The translations under genes and the position numbers were made by a program. The notes beneath the pieces are model-generated. The model was not told where the DNA came from and did no database searches. It was given only the letters and a program-made list of their open reading frames with translations. Positions 1-6,360 of a stretch of DNA of 23,639 nt are shown one piece after another. The stretch is from Chloroflexi bacterium UBA6077. GTDB taxonomy: Bacteria; Chloroflexota; UBA6077. The stretch covers positions 1 to 23,639 of the forward strand of contig DIXP01000054.1 in NCBI GenBank assembly GCA_002436065.1, given 5' to 3'. Each line of letters begins with the position of its first letter. Within the stretch, counting starts at the first letter, position 1.

Positions 1-109
1 GGGCGATGCTCACGATGTCCAAGAGTTGATGGACCTTAGTGCGCTCTACCCGAGGATCCTCTAATGCTGCGAAATGCTCAGCCAAACTGCGGCCGGTGAT
101 GGGCTCCAC
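1..109 (-). CDS. ISAs1-family transposase, N-terminal fragment cut by window edge
   Basis: The first 36 residues are visible; the rest lies outside the window. Read on the minus strand from a GTG at 109-107, the peptide contains SLAEHFAALEDPRVERTK followed by a hydrophobic LLDIVSIA. This is the hallmark of the DDE_Tnp_1-associated N-terminal domain of ISAs1-family (H-repeat-associated) transposases, where an 'F..L.DPR..R...H.LL.I..IA' pattern precedes the catalytic DDE domain. A GAGGAG Shine-Dalgarno sits about eight bases upstream of the GTG. Whether the element is intact cannot be judged. It lies immediately downstream of the 3' end of parB. Assignment is from motif recognition of a short fragment, so moderate confidence. 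Confidence 0.7.
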   Translation of the reverse strand, partial: MEPITGRSLAEHFAALEDPRVERTKVHQLLDIVSIA

Positions 110-199
110 GATAGGACTCCTCGCCAACTCCAACGTGCGAGTAATCCTACCAGCCCCGTCTACCCCTCACTTCCCGAGAATTTAGATGCGTCGGCCCTG
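1..199 (-). mobile_element. Terminal part of an ISAs1-family insertion sequence
   Basis: The transposase fragment is preceded on the minus strand by a leader whose outer end, read from 199 inward, begins CAGGGCCGACGCATCTAAAT. ISAs1-family elements are known to have termini beginning CAGGG, so position 199 is proposed as the element's end. The second end and the target-site duplication lie outside or could not be found, so the boundary is an inference. Confidence 0.5.
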
Positions 200-404
200 G
201 GGAGCGACAAGTCTCTGTTGACAGATGGGTAGGGTAGGGGGAAAAGGGTAGCCGCCAACGATTGGAACGTCGGCGGCCTAGCTAGAAGGAAGAGTCCCTT
301 GGACGCAACCCTTACCGCAGGGAGCATAGCAGCTTTGGAGGGTCTTGGCGGTCGATTGGGGGTGGTGCTATAAGCAGTGCGGATGGTGCTTAGTAGTTCC
401 TACC
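110..404. other. Non-coding stretch between IS transposase and parB
   Basis: No plausible gene is present. It holds the proposed IS end near 199, G-rich sequence around 225-245, and one hairpin at 251-277 annotated separately. No parS-like palindrome (TGTTTCACGTGAAACA type) was seen here. Confidence 0.6.
241..277 (-). terminator. Candidate terminator hairpin downstream of parB
   Basis: Positions 251-260 and 268-277 form a 10-bp stem with one mismatch and a 7-base loop. Read on the minus strand the stem is followed by TACCCTTTTC, a short and interrupted T-tract. It lies about 130 bases past the parB stop in the direction of transcription, so it may end the rpmH-to-parB transcription unit. The weak T-tract keeps confidence low. 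Confidence 0.4.
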
Positions 405-1238
405 CTACAGCGGCTCTCCCCCGAGGGCCTGGTAGATGCCTTCCAGCTCCTCGTCGGAGTAGAAGTGGATCACCAGCCGGCCGCCCCGGCGGCCCCGATG
501 TAGCTCGACCTTGGTGCGGAGCAGGTCCCGGAGGCGGTCCTCCAGTTCGGTGATCTCCAGGCTCTTGGGAGCCTTGGAGCTGCTCCTACGGGCGGCCTCC
601 TCGGCCTTCCGCACCGTGACGCCCCCTTCGAGGATGGATGCCAGCAGCGCCAGCTGCTGCTCCAGAGTAGGTAGGGAGAGAAGGGTCCGGGCGTGCCCCT
701 CGGTGATCAGGCCCTTGGCCAGGGCATCCTTGGCTTCAGGGGGCAGGGCAAGCAGTCTCAGGCTGTTGGCCACGGCGCTGCGGCTCTTCCCCACCCGCTG
801 GGCAACCTTCTCCTGGGTGAGGCTGTGCTCTTCCAGAAGCTGACGGTAGGCGGCGGCCTCCTCCAGCGGTCCCAGATCCTGCCGCTGGATGTTCTCCACC
901 AGGGCCAGCTCCAGCATCTGCTGGGGAGAACTGTCCTTAACGAGGGCCGGAACTCGCTCGAGACCCGCCAGCTTGGCGGCCCTCCATCGCCTCTCCCCGG
1001 CGATCAGGGTGTAATCTGATCCGGATCGAGTGACGATAAGCGGCTGGAGAATACCGTGCTCCCGGATGGAATCGGCCAACTCCGAGAGCGCGGCCTCGTC
1101 GATCGTCGTGCGAGGCTGCCGTGGATTGGGCGATATCCTTTCCGGGTCGATTTCTACCAGACCGGCAGCTGTGCCGGCGCTTCTGGTGGGGATAATGGCC
1201 TCAAGTCCTCTCCCGAGTCCACCACGTTCCTTTGACAA
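405..1238 (-). CDS. parB: Chromosome partitioning protein ParB
   Basis: This is the ParB/Spo0J CTPase clamp that loads at parS sites and works with ParA in origin segregation. The 277-residue protein has the usual family length. After a basic start (KERGGLGRGLEAII, typical of chromosomal ParB) come the CTP-binding motif GERRWRAA around residues 81-88 and the ENIQRQDL box near 115. A helix-turn-helix follows (LTQEKVAQRVGKSRSAVANS, about 140-159), then a C-terminal dimerisation segment (about 230-277). The start is a TTG with a GAGGT Shine-Dalgarno five bases upstream. It lies downstream of parA on the same strand but is separated from it by about 175 bases of palindromic repeat. No parS site was recognised in the window, which is unusual next to parAB, though sites may lie elsewhere. 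Confidence 0.95.
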   Translation of the reverse strand: MSKERGGLGRGLEAIIPTRSAGTAAGLVEIDPERISPNPRQPRTTIDEAALSELADSIREHGILQPLIVTRSGSDYTLIAGERRWRAAKLAGLERVPALVKDSSPQQMLELALVENIQRQDLGPLEEAAAYRQLLEEHSLTQEKVAQRVGKSRSAVANSLRLLALPPEAKDALAKGLITEGHARTLLSLPTLEQQLALLASILEGGVTVRKAEEAARRSSSKAPKSLEITELEDRLRDLLRTKVELHRGRRGGRLVIHFYSDEELEGIYQALGGEPL

Positions 1239-1256
1239 AGCTACCTCACTGCGATT

Positions 1257-1403
1257 CCTGTCATTCTGAGCGCCCCCCTTTACCTGTCATTCTGAGCAGG
1301 CCGCAGCCTGCGAAGAATCTCCTGTTGACGTGGACCCGGAGATCCTTCGGCGCTGCGGCGTCTCAGGATGACAGCGTCGGGATCCGCCTGCTCAGAATGA
1401 CAA
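1257..1403. repeat. Palindromic MITE/REP-like repeat between parA and parB
   Basis: The motif CTGTCATTCTGAG occurs at 1258-1270 and again at 1284-1296. Its complement appears as CTCAGGATGACA near 1362-1373 and as CTCAGAATGAC at 1391-1401. Between them GAAGAATCTC (1312-1321) pairs with GAGATCCTTC (1339-1348) with one mismatch. The whole is an imperfect nested inverted repeat of about 145 bases with no coding potential of its own. Similar 'GTCATTCTGAGC...GAAGAATCTC' repeats are widespread as non-autonomous dispersed elements in bacterial genomes (recalled knowledge, not searched). The transcript could fold into a long structure between parA and parB. Confidence 0.75.
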
Positions 1404-1413
1404 AGACGGAGTA

Positions 1414-2181
1414 CTACTGCTTGCCGTTCCACCCCGCGATCCTCGCCGCTACCTCTTGGGCCAGGGAGGCGTAGGCCTGACCCCCTCGGGAGGCTGGATC
1501 GTACTCCAGGATCGTCTTCCCGAAGCTCGGGGCCTCGGTCAGGCGGACGTTGCGCGGTATCACGGTCTCGAATGTGAGGGCCGGGAAGTGGTTTCGCACC
1601 TCTTCCACCACCTGGTTGCTGAGGTTGGTGCGACCGTCGTGCATGGTGAGCAGCACCCCCAGCAGGGAGAGACGCGAGTTGAGGCTGTCTCTCACCAGGT
1701 CGACGGTGTGCAACAGCTGTCCGAGCCCCTCCAGGGCCAGGTATTCGCACTGTACCGGGACCAGCACCGCGTCGGCCGCCGTCAGGGCGTTCACGGTGAG
1801 CAGTCCCAGAGAGGGCGGGCAATCGATGAGGATCAGGTCGTGCCGCCCTACCTCAGGTTGCAGGACGCGACCCAGCCGCCCCTCTCGGGCCATCATGTTC
1901 ACCATCTCCACCTCGGCGCCCGCAAGACGCCGTGTAGAGGGGAGCAGTTGGAGCCCGGGGTGATGGGTGGGTTGGAGCGCCTCGGCAACCGGTTCGCCGT
2001 CGACCAATACCTCGTAGATGGTTCTGGCGCTATCGGCGAGGCCAAGGGCTGTGGTGGCGTTGGCCTGGGGATCCAGGTCCACCAACAAGACCCTCCTCTC
2101 TCCAGAGAGGTAAGCCCCTAGACTCAAGGCAGTGGTGGTCTTTCCCACCCCGCCCTTCTGGTTAGCCACAGCGATGATCAC
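1414..2181 (-). CDS. parA: Chromosome partitioning ATPase ParA (Soj)
   Basis: ParA/Soj is a deviant-Walker ATPase that binds DNA non-specifically as an ATP dimer and moves ParB-parS complexes. The 255-residue protein begins MIIAVANQKGGVGKTTT, which contains the diagnostic KGGVGKTT Walker A with the signature lysine at about residue 9. The switch I segment DLDPQANAT follows near residue 36, and the Walker B-like LILIDCPPSLG near 115. There is no N-terminal DNA-binding extension, so it is the short chromosomal type rather than a plasmid ParA. The start is a GTG (cac at 2179-2181), with an AGGA sequence about ten bases upstream. It follows the pfkB-family gene and precedes parB on the same strand. 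Confidence 0.95.
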   Translation of the reverse strand: MIIAVANQKGGVGKTTTALSLGAYLSGERRVLLVDLDPQANATTALGLADSARTIYEVLVDGEPVAEALQPTHHPGLQLLPSTRRLAGAEVEMVNMMAREGRLGRVLQPEVGRHDLILIDCPPSLGLLTVNALTAADAVLVPVQCEYLALEGLGQLLHTVDLVRDSLNSRLSLLGVLLTMHDGRTNLSNQVVEEVRNHFPALTFETVIPRNVRLTEAPSFGKTILEYDPASRGGQAYASLAQEVAARIAGWNGKQ

Positions 2182-2197
2182 GTCGTCAAGTCCTGAT

Positions 2198-2243
2198 TGC
2201 TGATAGCTGACAAGCTGACCGCTGATAGCTGATAGCTGTCAGC
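2198..2243. repeat. Short GCTGATAGCT tandem/inverted repeat
   Basis: The sequence GCTGATAGCTGA occurs at 2199-2210, followed by GCTGATAGCT at 2221-2230 and an overlapping GATAGCTGTCAGC, which makes part of the tract self-complementary. It occupies almost the whole intergenic space between pfkB-family and parA genes. This looks like a small repetitive intergenic element of a type common in bacterial genomes. It has no coding potential. Confidence 0.6.
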
Positions 2244-2245
2244 CA

Positions 2246-3052
2246 TCATGTTCGAGGGTACTGCTTCAGCCGCTCCTCCACAGCCATTCGATCCGGAACG
2301 CCCTCCAGCCCCTGGCTCTCTACCACAAGCGAGGCGGCGCAACAGGCGAAGGCGGTGCTGAGGTGCGGATCTCGTGTCAGGTAGTACTCTACCAGAAAAG
2401 CGGCGGCGAAGACATCGCCGGCGCCCGTAGGATCTACCGCGTCGACCCTGAAGGCGGGGAACTGGAAGACCTCGCCCTGGGAGTACAGAGTGGCGCCGCG
2501 CTCGCCCTGGGTCAGTAAGGTGATGGGGACGCGGCCAAGGCAGCGGGAGAGGAATGATGGATCACCTGCCACATCCTCTTCGCTGAAGATCACCACCCCT
2601 GATCGATCCAGAAGGGAATCGTCTCCACACCAGGCTCCGGCCTTGACCAGGCCCGAGGGATCCCAGTGCCGCAGCAGTCCCTGAGGGGTAAGAGCTACCA
2701 GGGAGCCACCGAACAGCTCCGGTGGTATGCTCCCTATCTCGTGAACCACGGGCGCCAGGTGAACTATGGGGCTGTTGCGCCACTCCAAGGGCACGGACTC
2801 GAAGGATACCGTCTCTGCCATGGCCAGCAGCTGCTGGATCCTGTGGGTGTCCTGGTATTGGTTCCGAAAGGTGCTGCTGGCGCGGCTGGGGATTCTGACT
2901 ATCTCGACATCTGGCAGGAGGCCGGGCAAATCAAGGGTCTCGTCGGCGGTGGTAACCACACCTGCCCTTAACCCCAGACGTGCCGCCGTCTTGGGGGCAT
3001 AAGCTGCAGTACCACCTAGGGCGTAGCCCTGGGGCAGGAGGTCGACGGTCAC
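2246..3052 (-). CDS. PfkB-family (ribokinase-like) sugar/nucleoside kinase
   Basis: A PfkB/ribokinase-fold kinase that transfers phosphate from ATP to a sugar or nucleoside; the substrate is not readable. The C-terminal signature DPTGAGDVFAAAF near residue 205 carries the anion-hole glycines and catalytic Asp. The N-terminal glycine pair LGGTAAYAP (about 11-20) is the substrate-binding PfkB motif. A start problem exists. The given GTG (3052) lies inside the first conserved beta strand: in-frame codons upstream encode ILDYLALGHV and are open back to a stop at 3101-3103, but contain no ATG, GTG or TTG. A GGAGG at 3095-3091 points to initiation near 3079-3085, perhaps at a rare ATC or CTG codon. 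The gene sits between jag and parA, where mnmE/gidA/gidB are often found. Confidence 0.85.
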   Translation of the reverse strand: MTVDLLPQGYALGGTAAYAPKTAARLGLRAGVVTTADETLDLPGLLPDVEIVRIPSRASSTFRNQYQDTHRIQQLLAMAETVSFESVPLEWRNSPIVHLAPVVHEIGSIPPELFGGSLVALTPQGLLRHWDPSGLVKAGAWCGDDSLLDRSGVVIFSEEDVAGDPSFLSRCLGRVPITLLTQGERGATLYSQGEVFQFPAFRVDAVDPTGAGDVFAAAFLVEYYLTRDPHLSTAFACCAASLVVESQGLEGVPDRMAVEERLKQYPRT

Positions 3053-3087
3053 ATGCCCCAGGGCGAGGTAATCCAGGATCTCGACTC

Positions 3088-3792
3088 TTACCTCCGGGCT
3101 TTAGGCAGAACGAAGACCCTCCGGTCATCGCCGTAGCCGCTGCTCTCCGTAGTCACGTAGGGATGGTCCTGGAGCGCCATGTGCACTATGCGCCGCTCGT
3201 TGGCTGGCATAGGCTCCAGGGAAACCGATTGGCCCGTTCGCTTCACCCGCTCCGCCACACGGGAGGCTAGACCCCTCAGAGTTTCCTCGCGCCGGGCCCG
3301 GTAGCCCTCCACGTCGATTACGATCCTGACCCAACTGTTGAGCTGCTTGCCCACCATCAGGTTGACCAGGAACTGTAGCGATGACAGAGTCTCGCCCCGG
3401 CGTCCGATCAACACCCCGAGGTCATCACCGCTCACTTCCAGGAGGATTGGGGACTGGTCGTCCCCCGATCCGCCTCCGGCGTTGACGTCGGCATCGATGC
3501 CCATCTTTTCCAATAGCTGGGCCAGCATCTCCTCGGCCACAGCTACGGCGACTCCGCTCCCAACTGTTGGGGAGGGGGGCGCCGGGGTGGGTGCCGCCGC
3601 TGGGACGATGGCGGCGGGCACCTCCAGGACCGTGACCTTCACCCTGGCGTCCCCTCTCACCAACCCCAGCAGCCCCTTGTGCCCTTCGCTGAGAACAGTG
3701 ACCTCTACTTCGTCGCGGCTCTTTCCGAGCTTTGCGAGCGCCTGCTGAATTGCCTCTTCGACGCTCTTAGCGACTACCTCAACGCTTTCCAT
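3088..3792 (-). CDS. jag: RNA-binding protein Jag/KhpB (Jag-N, KH, R3H)
   Basis: A cytoplasmic RNA-binding protein of the Jag/KhpB/EloR family, linked in Firmicutes to cell elongation and usually encoded next to yidC. In 234 residues it has the Jag-N domain (MESVEVVAKSVEEAIQQALA, about 1-50), then an Ala/Pro linker (about 58-75) and a KH domain with the loop GVLIGRRGETLSSLQ near residues 127-141. A C-terminal R3H domain (RRIVHMAL near 200) carries the Arg-x3-His motif. A longer open frame extends upstream to 3930, but the family start is the ATG at 3792. A GGGAGGAAAAGAG sequence precedes it. The start overlaps the yidC 3' end by 14 bases, indicating translational coupling. Confidence 0.93.
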   Translation of the reverse strand: MESVEVVAKSVEEAIQQALAKLGKSRDEVEVTVLSEGHKGLLGLVRGDARVKVTVLEVPAAIVPAAAPTPAPPSPTVGSGVAVAVAEEMLAQLLEKMGIDADVNAGGGSGDDQSPILLEVSGDDLGVLIGRRGETLSSLQFLVNLMVGKQLNSWVRIVIDVEGYRARREETLRGLASRVAERVKRTGQSVSLEPMPANERRIVHMALQDHPYVTTESSGYGDDRRVFVLPKARR

Positions 3793-4618
3793 TCGCTCTC
3801 TTTTCCTCCCTGGGAGGCTTGGCGCCAGCTCGCTTCTTATGCTTGGCGGCTTTGGGGACCCTGGGCTGGCCGTTTTCCGACACCTCAGCCCCCTCCACAA
3901 CCATCCTCTCGGGGCCTGGTGCACTCGCACGCGCCGTCGCTATCGCAGGGGTCTGCGCGTTGTTGGACGCTAGCCCTCCCCAGCCGGTGGTCAGCAACTG
4001 CTGGCCGAAGGTGAAGAGGTTGGTCGTCACCCAATACAGCGCCAGGCCTGACGGAACCGACATGGCTACGAAACCAAAGGTCAGCGGCATGAATAGCATG
4101 ACCTGATTCATCGTCTTCTGCGTCGGGTCGGTGCTGGGCATCGTCATCATCTTCTGGACGACGAACTGGGTAACCACCGTCAGCACCACCACTATGTAGA
4201 GCGGATCGGGCTGAGCCAGGCTGGGCAGCCACAGGAAACCCTCATTGATGAACGCTTCCGATGTATGCGAGAGGTTCAGCAGGGCCCAGTACAGACCGAA
4301 CCAGACCGGCATCTGTATCAGCATCGGCAAGCAGCCGAGCGCGGGATTGACGCCGTTCTCCCTATAGATCCGCATGGTCTCCTGAGACAGCCGCTCTTTG
4401 TCCTTACCGTATCTTCGCTTTGCATCATCGATCAGCGGCTGGATGTCCCTCATCGCCTTGGATGAACGGAGCTGCATCGCGTTCAGGGGGTAAGTCACCA
4501 GCTTGATTATGATGGTGAAGGCGATGATGGTGAGCCCATAGCTCCCGAGCACCCCATGCAGGCCAACGAGAGCTGCCGTCAACGGGCCGACTATCAACAT
4601 GTTCCAGAGGTCAGTCAA
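3779..4618 (-). CDS. yidC: Membrane protein insertase YidC/SpoIIIJ (short form)
   Basis: YidC inserts and folds proteins in the cytoplasmic membrane alone or with Sec. The 279-residue form has about five membrane segments (near residues 8-27, 28-46, 94-116, 140-158 and 180-204) and lacks the large periplasmic domain of Gram-negative YidC. The first conserved core segment reads IIIKLVTYPLNAMQ; Lys39 holds the place of the conserved groove arginine, as in several Alb3/cyanobacterial homologues. A conserved C1 loop with KRRYGKDKERLSQE follows. No obvious lipobox is present. The C-terminal tail after residue 250 is strongly basic (KHKKRAGAK...), a feature linked with ribosome binding. The start is a TTG with GGAGG six bases upstream. 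It overlaps jag and follows yidD by 48 bases. Confidence 0.93.
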   Translation of the reverse strand: MTDLWNMLIVGPLTAALVGLHGVLGSYGLTIIAFTIIIKLVTYPLNAMQLRSSKAMRDIQPLIDDAKRRYGKDKERLSQETMRIYRENGVNPALGCLPMLIQMPVWFGLYWALLNLSHTSEAFINEGFLWLPSLAQPDPLYIVVVLTVVTQFVVQKMMTMPSTDPTQKTMNQVMLFMPLTFGFVAMSVPSGLALYWVTTNLFTFGQQLLTTGWGGLASNNAQTPAIATARASAPGPERMVVEGAEVSENGQPRVPKAAKHKKRAGAKPPREEKRANGKR

Positions 4619-4666
4619 GGGATTCCTCCAAGAGAGATCGCGATTACTTCTACAGTCATCACCATC

Positions 4667-4876
4667 CTACGGGACCGGGTCGTAGCCCCCTGGATGGAAG
4701 GGATGGCAGCGAACGATCCGCTTGGCAGCCATCCATCCGCCCCTCCAGAAACCATATCTATCTATCGCCTCATAGCCGTACCGCGAGCAGGAGGGCTCGT
4801 ATCGGCAGGAGGCGGGCAGCATGGGCGATATCGCCAGCTGGTAGAACCTAATCAGTCCCAGACCTATCCATTTCAT
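4667..4876 (-). CDS. yidD: Membrane protein insertion efficiency factor YidD
   Basis: A small membrane-associated protein that aids YidC-dependent insertion. The 69 residues start MKWIGLGLIRFYQLAISP, followed by the conserved CRYEPSCSRYGYEAIDRYG, with the three family cysteines (CRY, CSRY and the later RCHPF), and end in HPGGYDPVP, the diagnostic C-terminus. The ATG at 4876 was chosen over a longer open frame (to 4906) because the family begins at this Met and AAAGGACG stands about nine bases upstream. The start lies inside the rnpA 3' end by 29 bases, and yidC follows. Confidence 0.95.
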   Translation of the reverse strand: MKWIGLGLIRFYQLAISPMLPASCRYEPSCSRYGYEAIDRYGFWRGGWMAAKRIVRCHPFHPGGYDPVP

Positions 4877-5342
4877 CGTTGGTACGTCCTTTCGGCTCGT
4901 CACCAACCGAGATGGAGACCATACCCTCTGCCTGAGGCTGCTTCGAGACCGCTGAGCCTCGCTCCTCCAACTTGCGATGCCGGGGCAACAAACGCGCCCG
5001 CTCCAACAGGGTCTCCATCGCTCGGCTGATCTGCGCGAGACTGGCCTCAGCTATGGCAGGCCGGGCCGTGAATACCAGGTCTCGTCCTCCCGGGATCCCA
5101 GGCAGATACTGCCTGACCGATTCCCGGATTAACCGCTTCACGCGGTTTCGGACGACGGCCTTCCCGATGCGCTTGCTGGTGGAGATACCGATCCTGGTGA
5201 TCTCCTGGCCATTAGGTGCTACGTATAACACCATGAGCGGGTGGGCCCACGATTGCTTCAGGGCTCGCACCCGCTGGAAGTCCGCGCTTTTCTTCAGACG
5301 ATGCCGTCTTTGCAGGGAGAGATGCGCAGGACGCGCTCCCAC
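4848..5342 (-). CDS. rnpA: Ribonuclease P protein component
   Basis: The protein subunit of RNase P, which binds the catalytic RNA and the 5' leader of pre-tRNA. The family core is clear: LKKSADFQRVRALKQSWAH near residues 16-34, then the RNR signature KRIGKAVVRNRVKRLIRES near 57-75, and RDLVFTARP near 87. At 164 residues it is longer than the usual 110-130; the extra part is a polar C-terminal tail of about 40 residues that runs over the start of yidD. The start is a GTG, the only common start codon ahead of the conserved region. It lies 11 bases after the rpmH stop without a clear Shine-Dalgarno, suggesting coupling to rpmH. Confidence 0.93.
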   Translation of the reverse strand: MGARPAHLSLQRRHRLKKSADFQRVRALKQSWAHPLMVLYVAPNGQEITRIGISTSKRIGKAVVRNRVKRLIRESVRQYLPGIPGGRDLVFTARPAIAEASLAQISRAMETLLERARLLPRHRKLEERGSAVSKQPQAEGMVSISVGDEPKGRTNDEMDRSGTD

Positions 5343-5353
5343 AGTTCGGGTCT

Positions 5354-5491
5354 CTAGACGACGGTCAGCCGCTTGCGTCCGCGGAGTCTTCTCGCCTTGA
5401 GGACCAGCCGCCCTGATCTGGTGCTCATCCGTTTCATGAAGCCGTGTTCGCGCTTCCGCGGGATCCGCTTCGGCTGATAGGTGCGTTTCAT
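5354..5491 (-). CDS. rpmH: 50S ribosomal protein L34
   Basis: A 45-residue, very basic ribosomal protein of the large subunit. The translation begins MKRTYQPKRIPRKREHGF and continues MKRMSTRSGRLVLKARR, then RLRGRKRLTVV. This is the L34 pattern (MKRTYQPs...R.HGFr.RM.T..GR.vl..RR.kGRk.L) throughout. The start ATG is at 5491-5489 and the stop TAG at 5356-5354. It is the first gene of the minus-strand operon, 40 bases downstream of a strong promoter, and rnpA follows by 11 bases, the near-universal rpmH-rnpA arrangement. Confidence 0.96.
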   Translation of the reverse strand: MKRTYQPKRIPRKREHGFMKRMSTRSGRLVLKARRLRGRKRLTVV

Positions 5492-5530
5492 GCAGCGCAA
5501 AACCCCTTGCTCTGAATCCTTACTGCACTA

Positions 5531-5560
5531 ATTATACGTTCCGTGGGCGGCTGGCGTCAA
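5531..5560 (-). promoter_or_regulatory. Sigma-70-type promoter of the rpmH operon
   Basis: On the minus strand TTGACG (5560-5555) is separated by 18 bases from TATAAT (5536-5531), five of six and six of six matches to consensus. It lies 40 bases upstream of the rpmH ATG and likely drives rpmH-rnpA-yidD-yidC-jag and possibly further genes to parB. Confidence 0.8.
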
Positions 5561-5612
5561 TTATGGGAAGTGCCTATGTCCACCCCTACTCGGTGGTCTG
5601 ACGCGAAGCCTC

Positions 5613-5624
5613 ATTAGTACTAAT
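5613..5624. promoter_or_regulatory. 12-bp perfect palindrome in the rpmH/sigma divergent region
   Basis: ATTAGTACTAAT is a perfect 12-base palindrome in the 233-base region between the divergent rpmH and ECF sigma genes, in an unusually AT-rich patch. It lies about 100 bases upstream of the sigma start. It could be an operator for a dimeric regulator; no family can be assigned. Confidence 0.3.
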
Positions 5625-5724
5625 TACGCATAGACGAGGGGGGTGGCCAAAGCCTAGACTCGACCGTTACACATAGCAGTATCTCTTCATCCGCTTGTAA
5701 CATCTTTCCACCCAGGGCGTTGTA

Positions 5725-6360
5725 ATGGATGCAAGCCTCCACAGGTCGGCGACGGGCCAGGAAACGCGGGATGATCTGTACCAGTGGGTGCAGCGGGCTT
5801 CTCACGGGGATGCGGAAGCCTTTGGGAAGCTGTACGACCACCACCTGGACACCGTCTATCGATACGTGTACTACAAGGTGAGCGATGCGGTCCAGGCCGA
5901 GGACCTCACCGCCCAGGTGTTCATGAAGGCATGGGAGGCTATGCCCCGCTATCAGTGGCGAGCGATCCCCTTCTCGCACTGGCTGATGCGGCTGGCACGC
6001 AACGCGGTCATCGATTACTACCGCACCTCCAAGAACCATGTGGATCTGGGAGAGGAGCTGGTGTCCGAGACGCTTGATCCCCAGGGCGAGTACCTGAGAG
6101 GGGAGGCGCTGAGCGGGCTGGCAGCTGCCCTCGGGCGGTTGCCCGAGGAGCAGAGGACGGTGATCGTGCTGCGGTTTGTGGAAGAGATGGACTACGCTGA
6201 GGTGGCGGCCATAGTGGGGAAGAGCCAGGGAGCGCTGAGAGTGATCCAGCATCGCGCCCTGGTGGCCCTTCGGCGGCTGATGGAGCGAGAGGATGGAGCG
6301 AACCTCAAGGAGCATAGAGCAGGCGCTGGCCCGCTGCTTGGAGAGAGTAGAGCGCGGTGA
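5725..6360 (+). CDS. ECF-type RNA polymerase sigma factor (sigma-70 family)
   Basis: An extracytoplasmic-function sigma factor of 211 residues. Region 2 spans about residues 27-97, with FGKLYDHHLDTVYRYVYYKV and the DAVQAEDLTAQVFMKAWEA helix for -10 recognition, ending NAVIDYYR. Region 4 spans about 133-187, with LPEEQRTVIVLRFVEEMDYAEVA and the helix-turn-helix VAAIVGKSQGALRVIQHRAL. There is no region 1 or 3, as expected for the ECF class. The 3' end overlaps the next gene by 68 bases, tying its expression to the DUF5667 protein, the usual partner of this sigma type in Chloroflexota. No stress signal can be inferred from the sequence. It is divergent from rpmH. Confidence 0.9.
   Translation: MDASLHRSATGQETRDDLYQWVQRASHGDAEAFGKLYDHHLDTVYRYVYYKVSDAVQAEDLTAQVFMKAWEAMPRYQWRAIPFSHWLMRLARNAVIDYYRTSKNHVDLGEELVSETLDPQGEYLRGEALSGLAAALGRLPEEQRTVIVLRFVEEMDYAEVAAIVGKSQGALRVIQHRALVALRRLMEREDGANLKEHRAGAGPLLGESRAR

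Noticed and set aside
1320..1340. Possible parS site (GTTGACGTGGAC) in the parA-parB gap
   Set aside because: It is not palindromic enough to match TGTTTCACGTGAAACA; the resemblance is limited to the ACGTG core.
1280..1822. A 180-codon minus-strand frame overlapping parA
   Set aside because: It is an alternative frame of parA continuing into the repeat, with Arg/Pro/Gly-rich shadow composition.
3793..3930. N-terminal extension of Jag
   Set aside because: It lies within yidC on the same strand in another frame; the Jag-N domain starts at the ATG at 3792.
5492..5724. Possible oriC between rpmH and the sigma factor gene
   Set aside because: The region is next to rpmH and has AT-rich patches, but no TTATCCACA-like DnaA boxes are seen and no dnaA gene is adjacent. 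The AT-rich parts are explained by the rpmH promoter and a palindrome.
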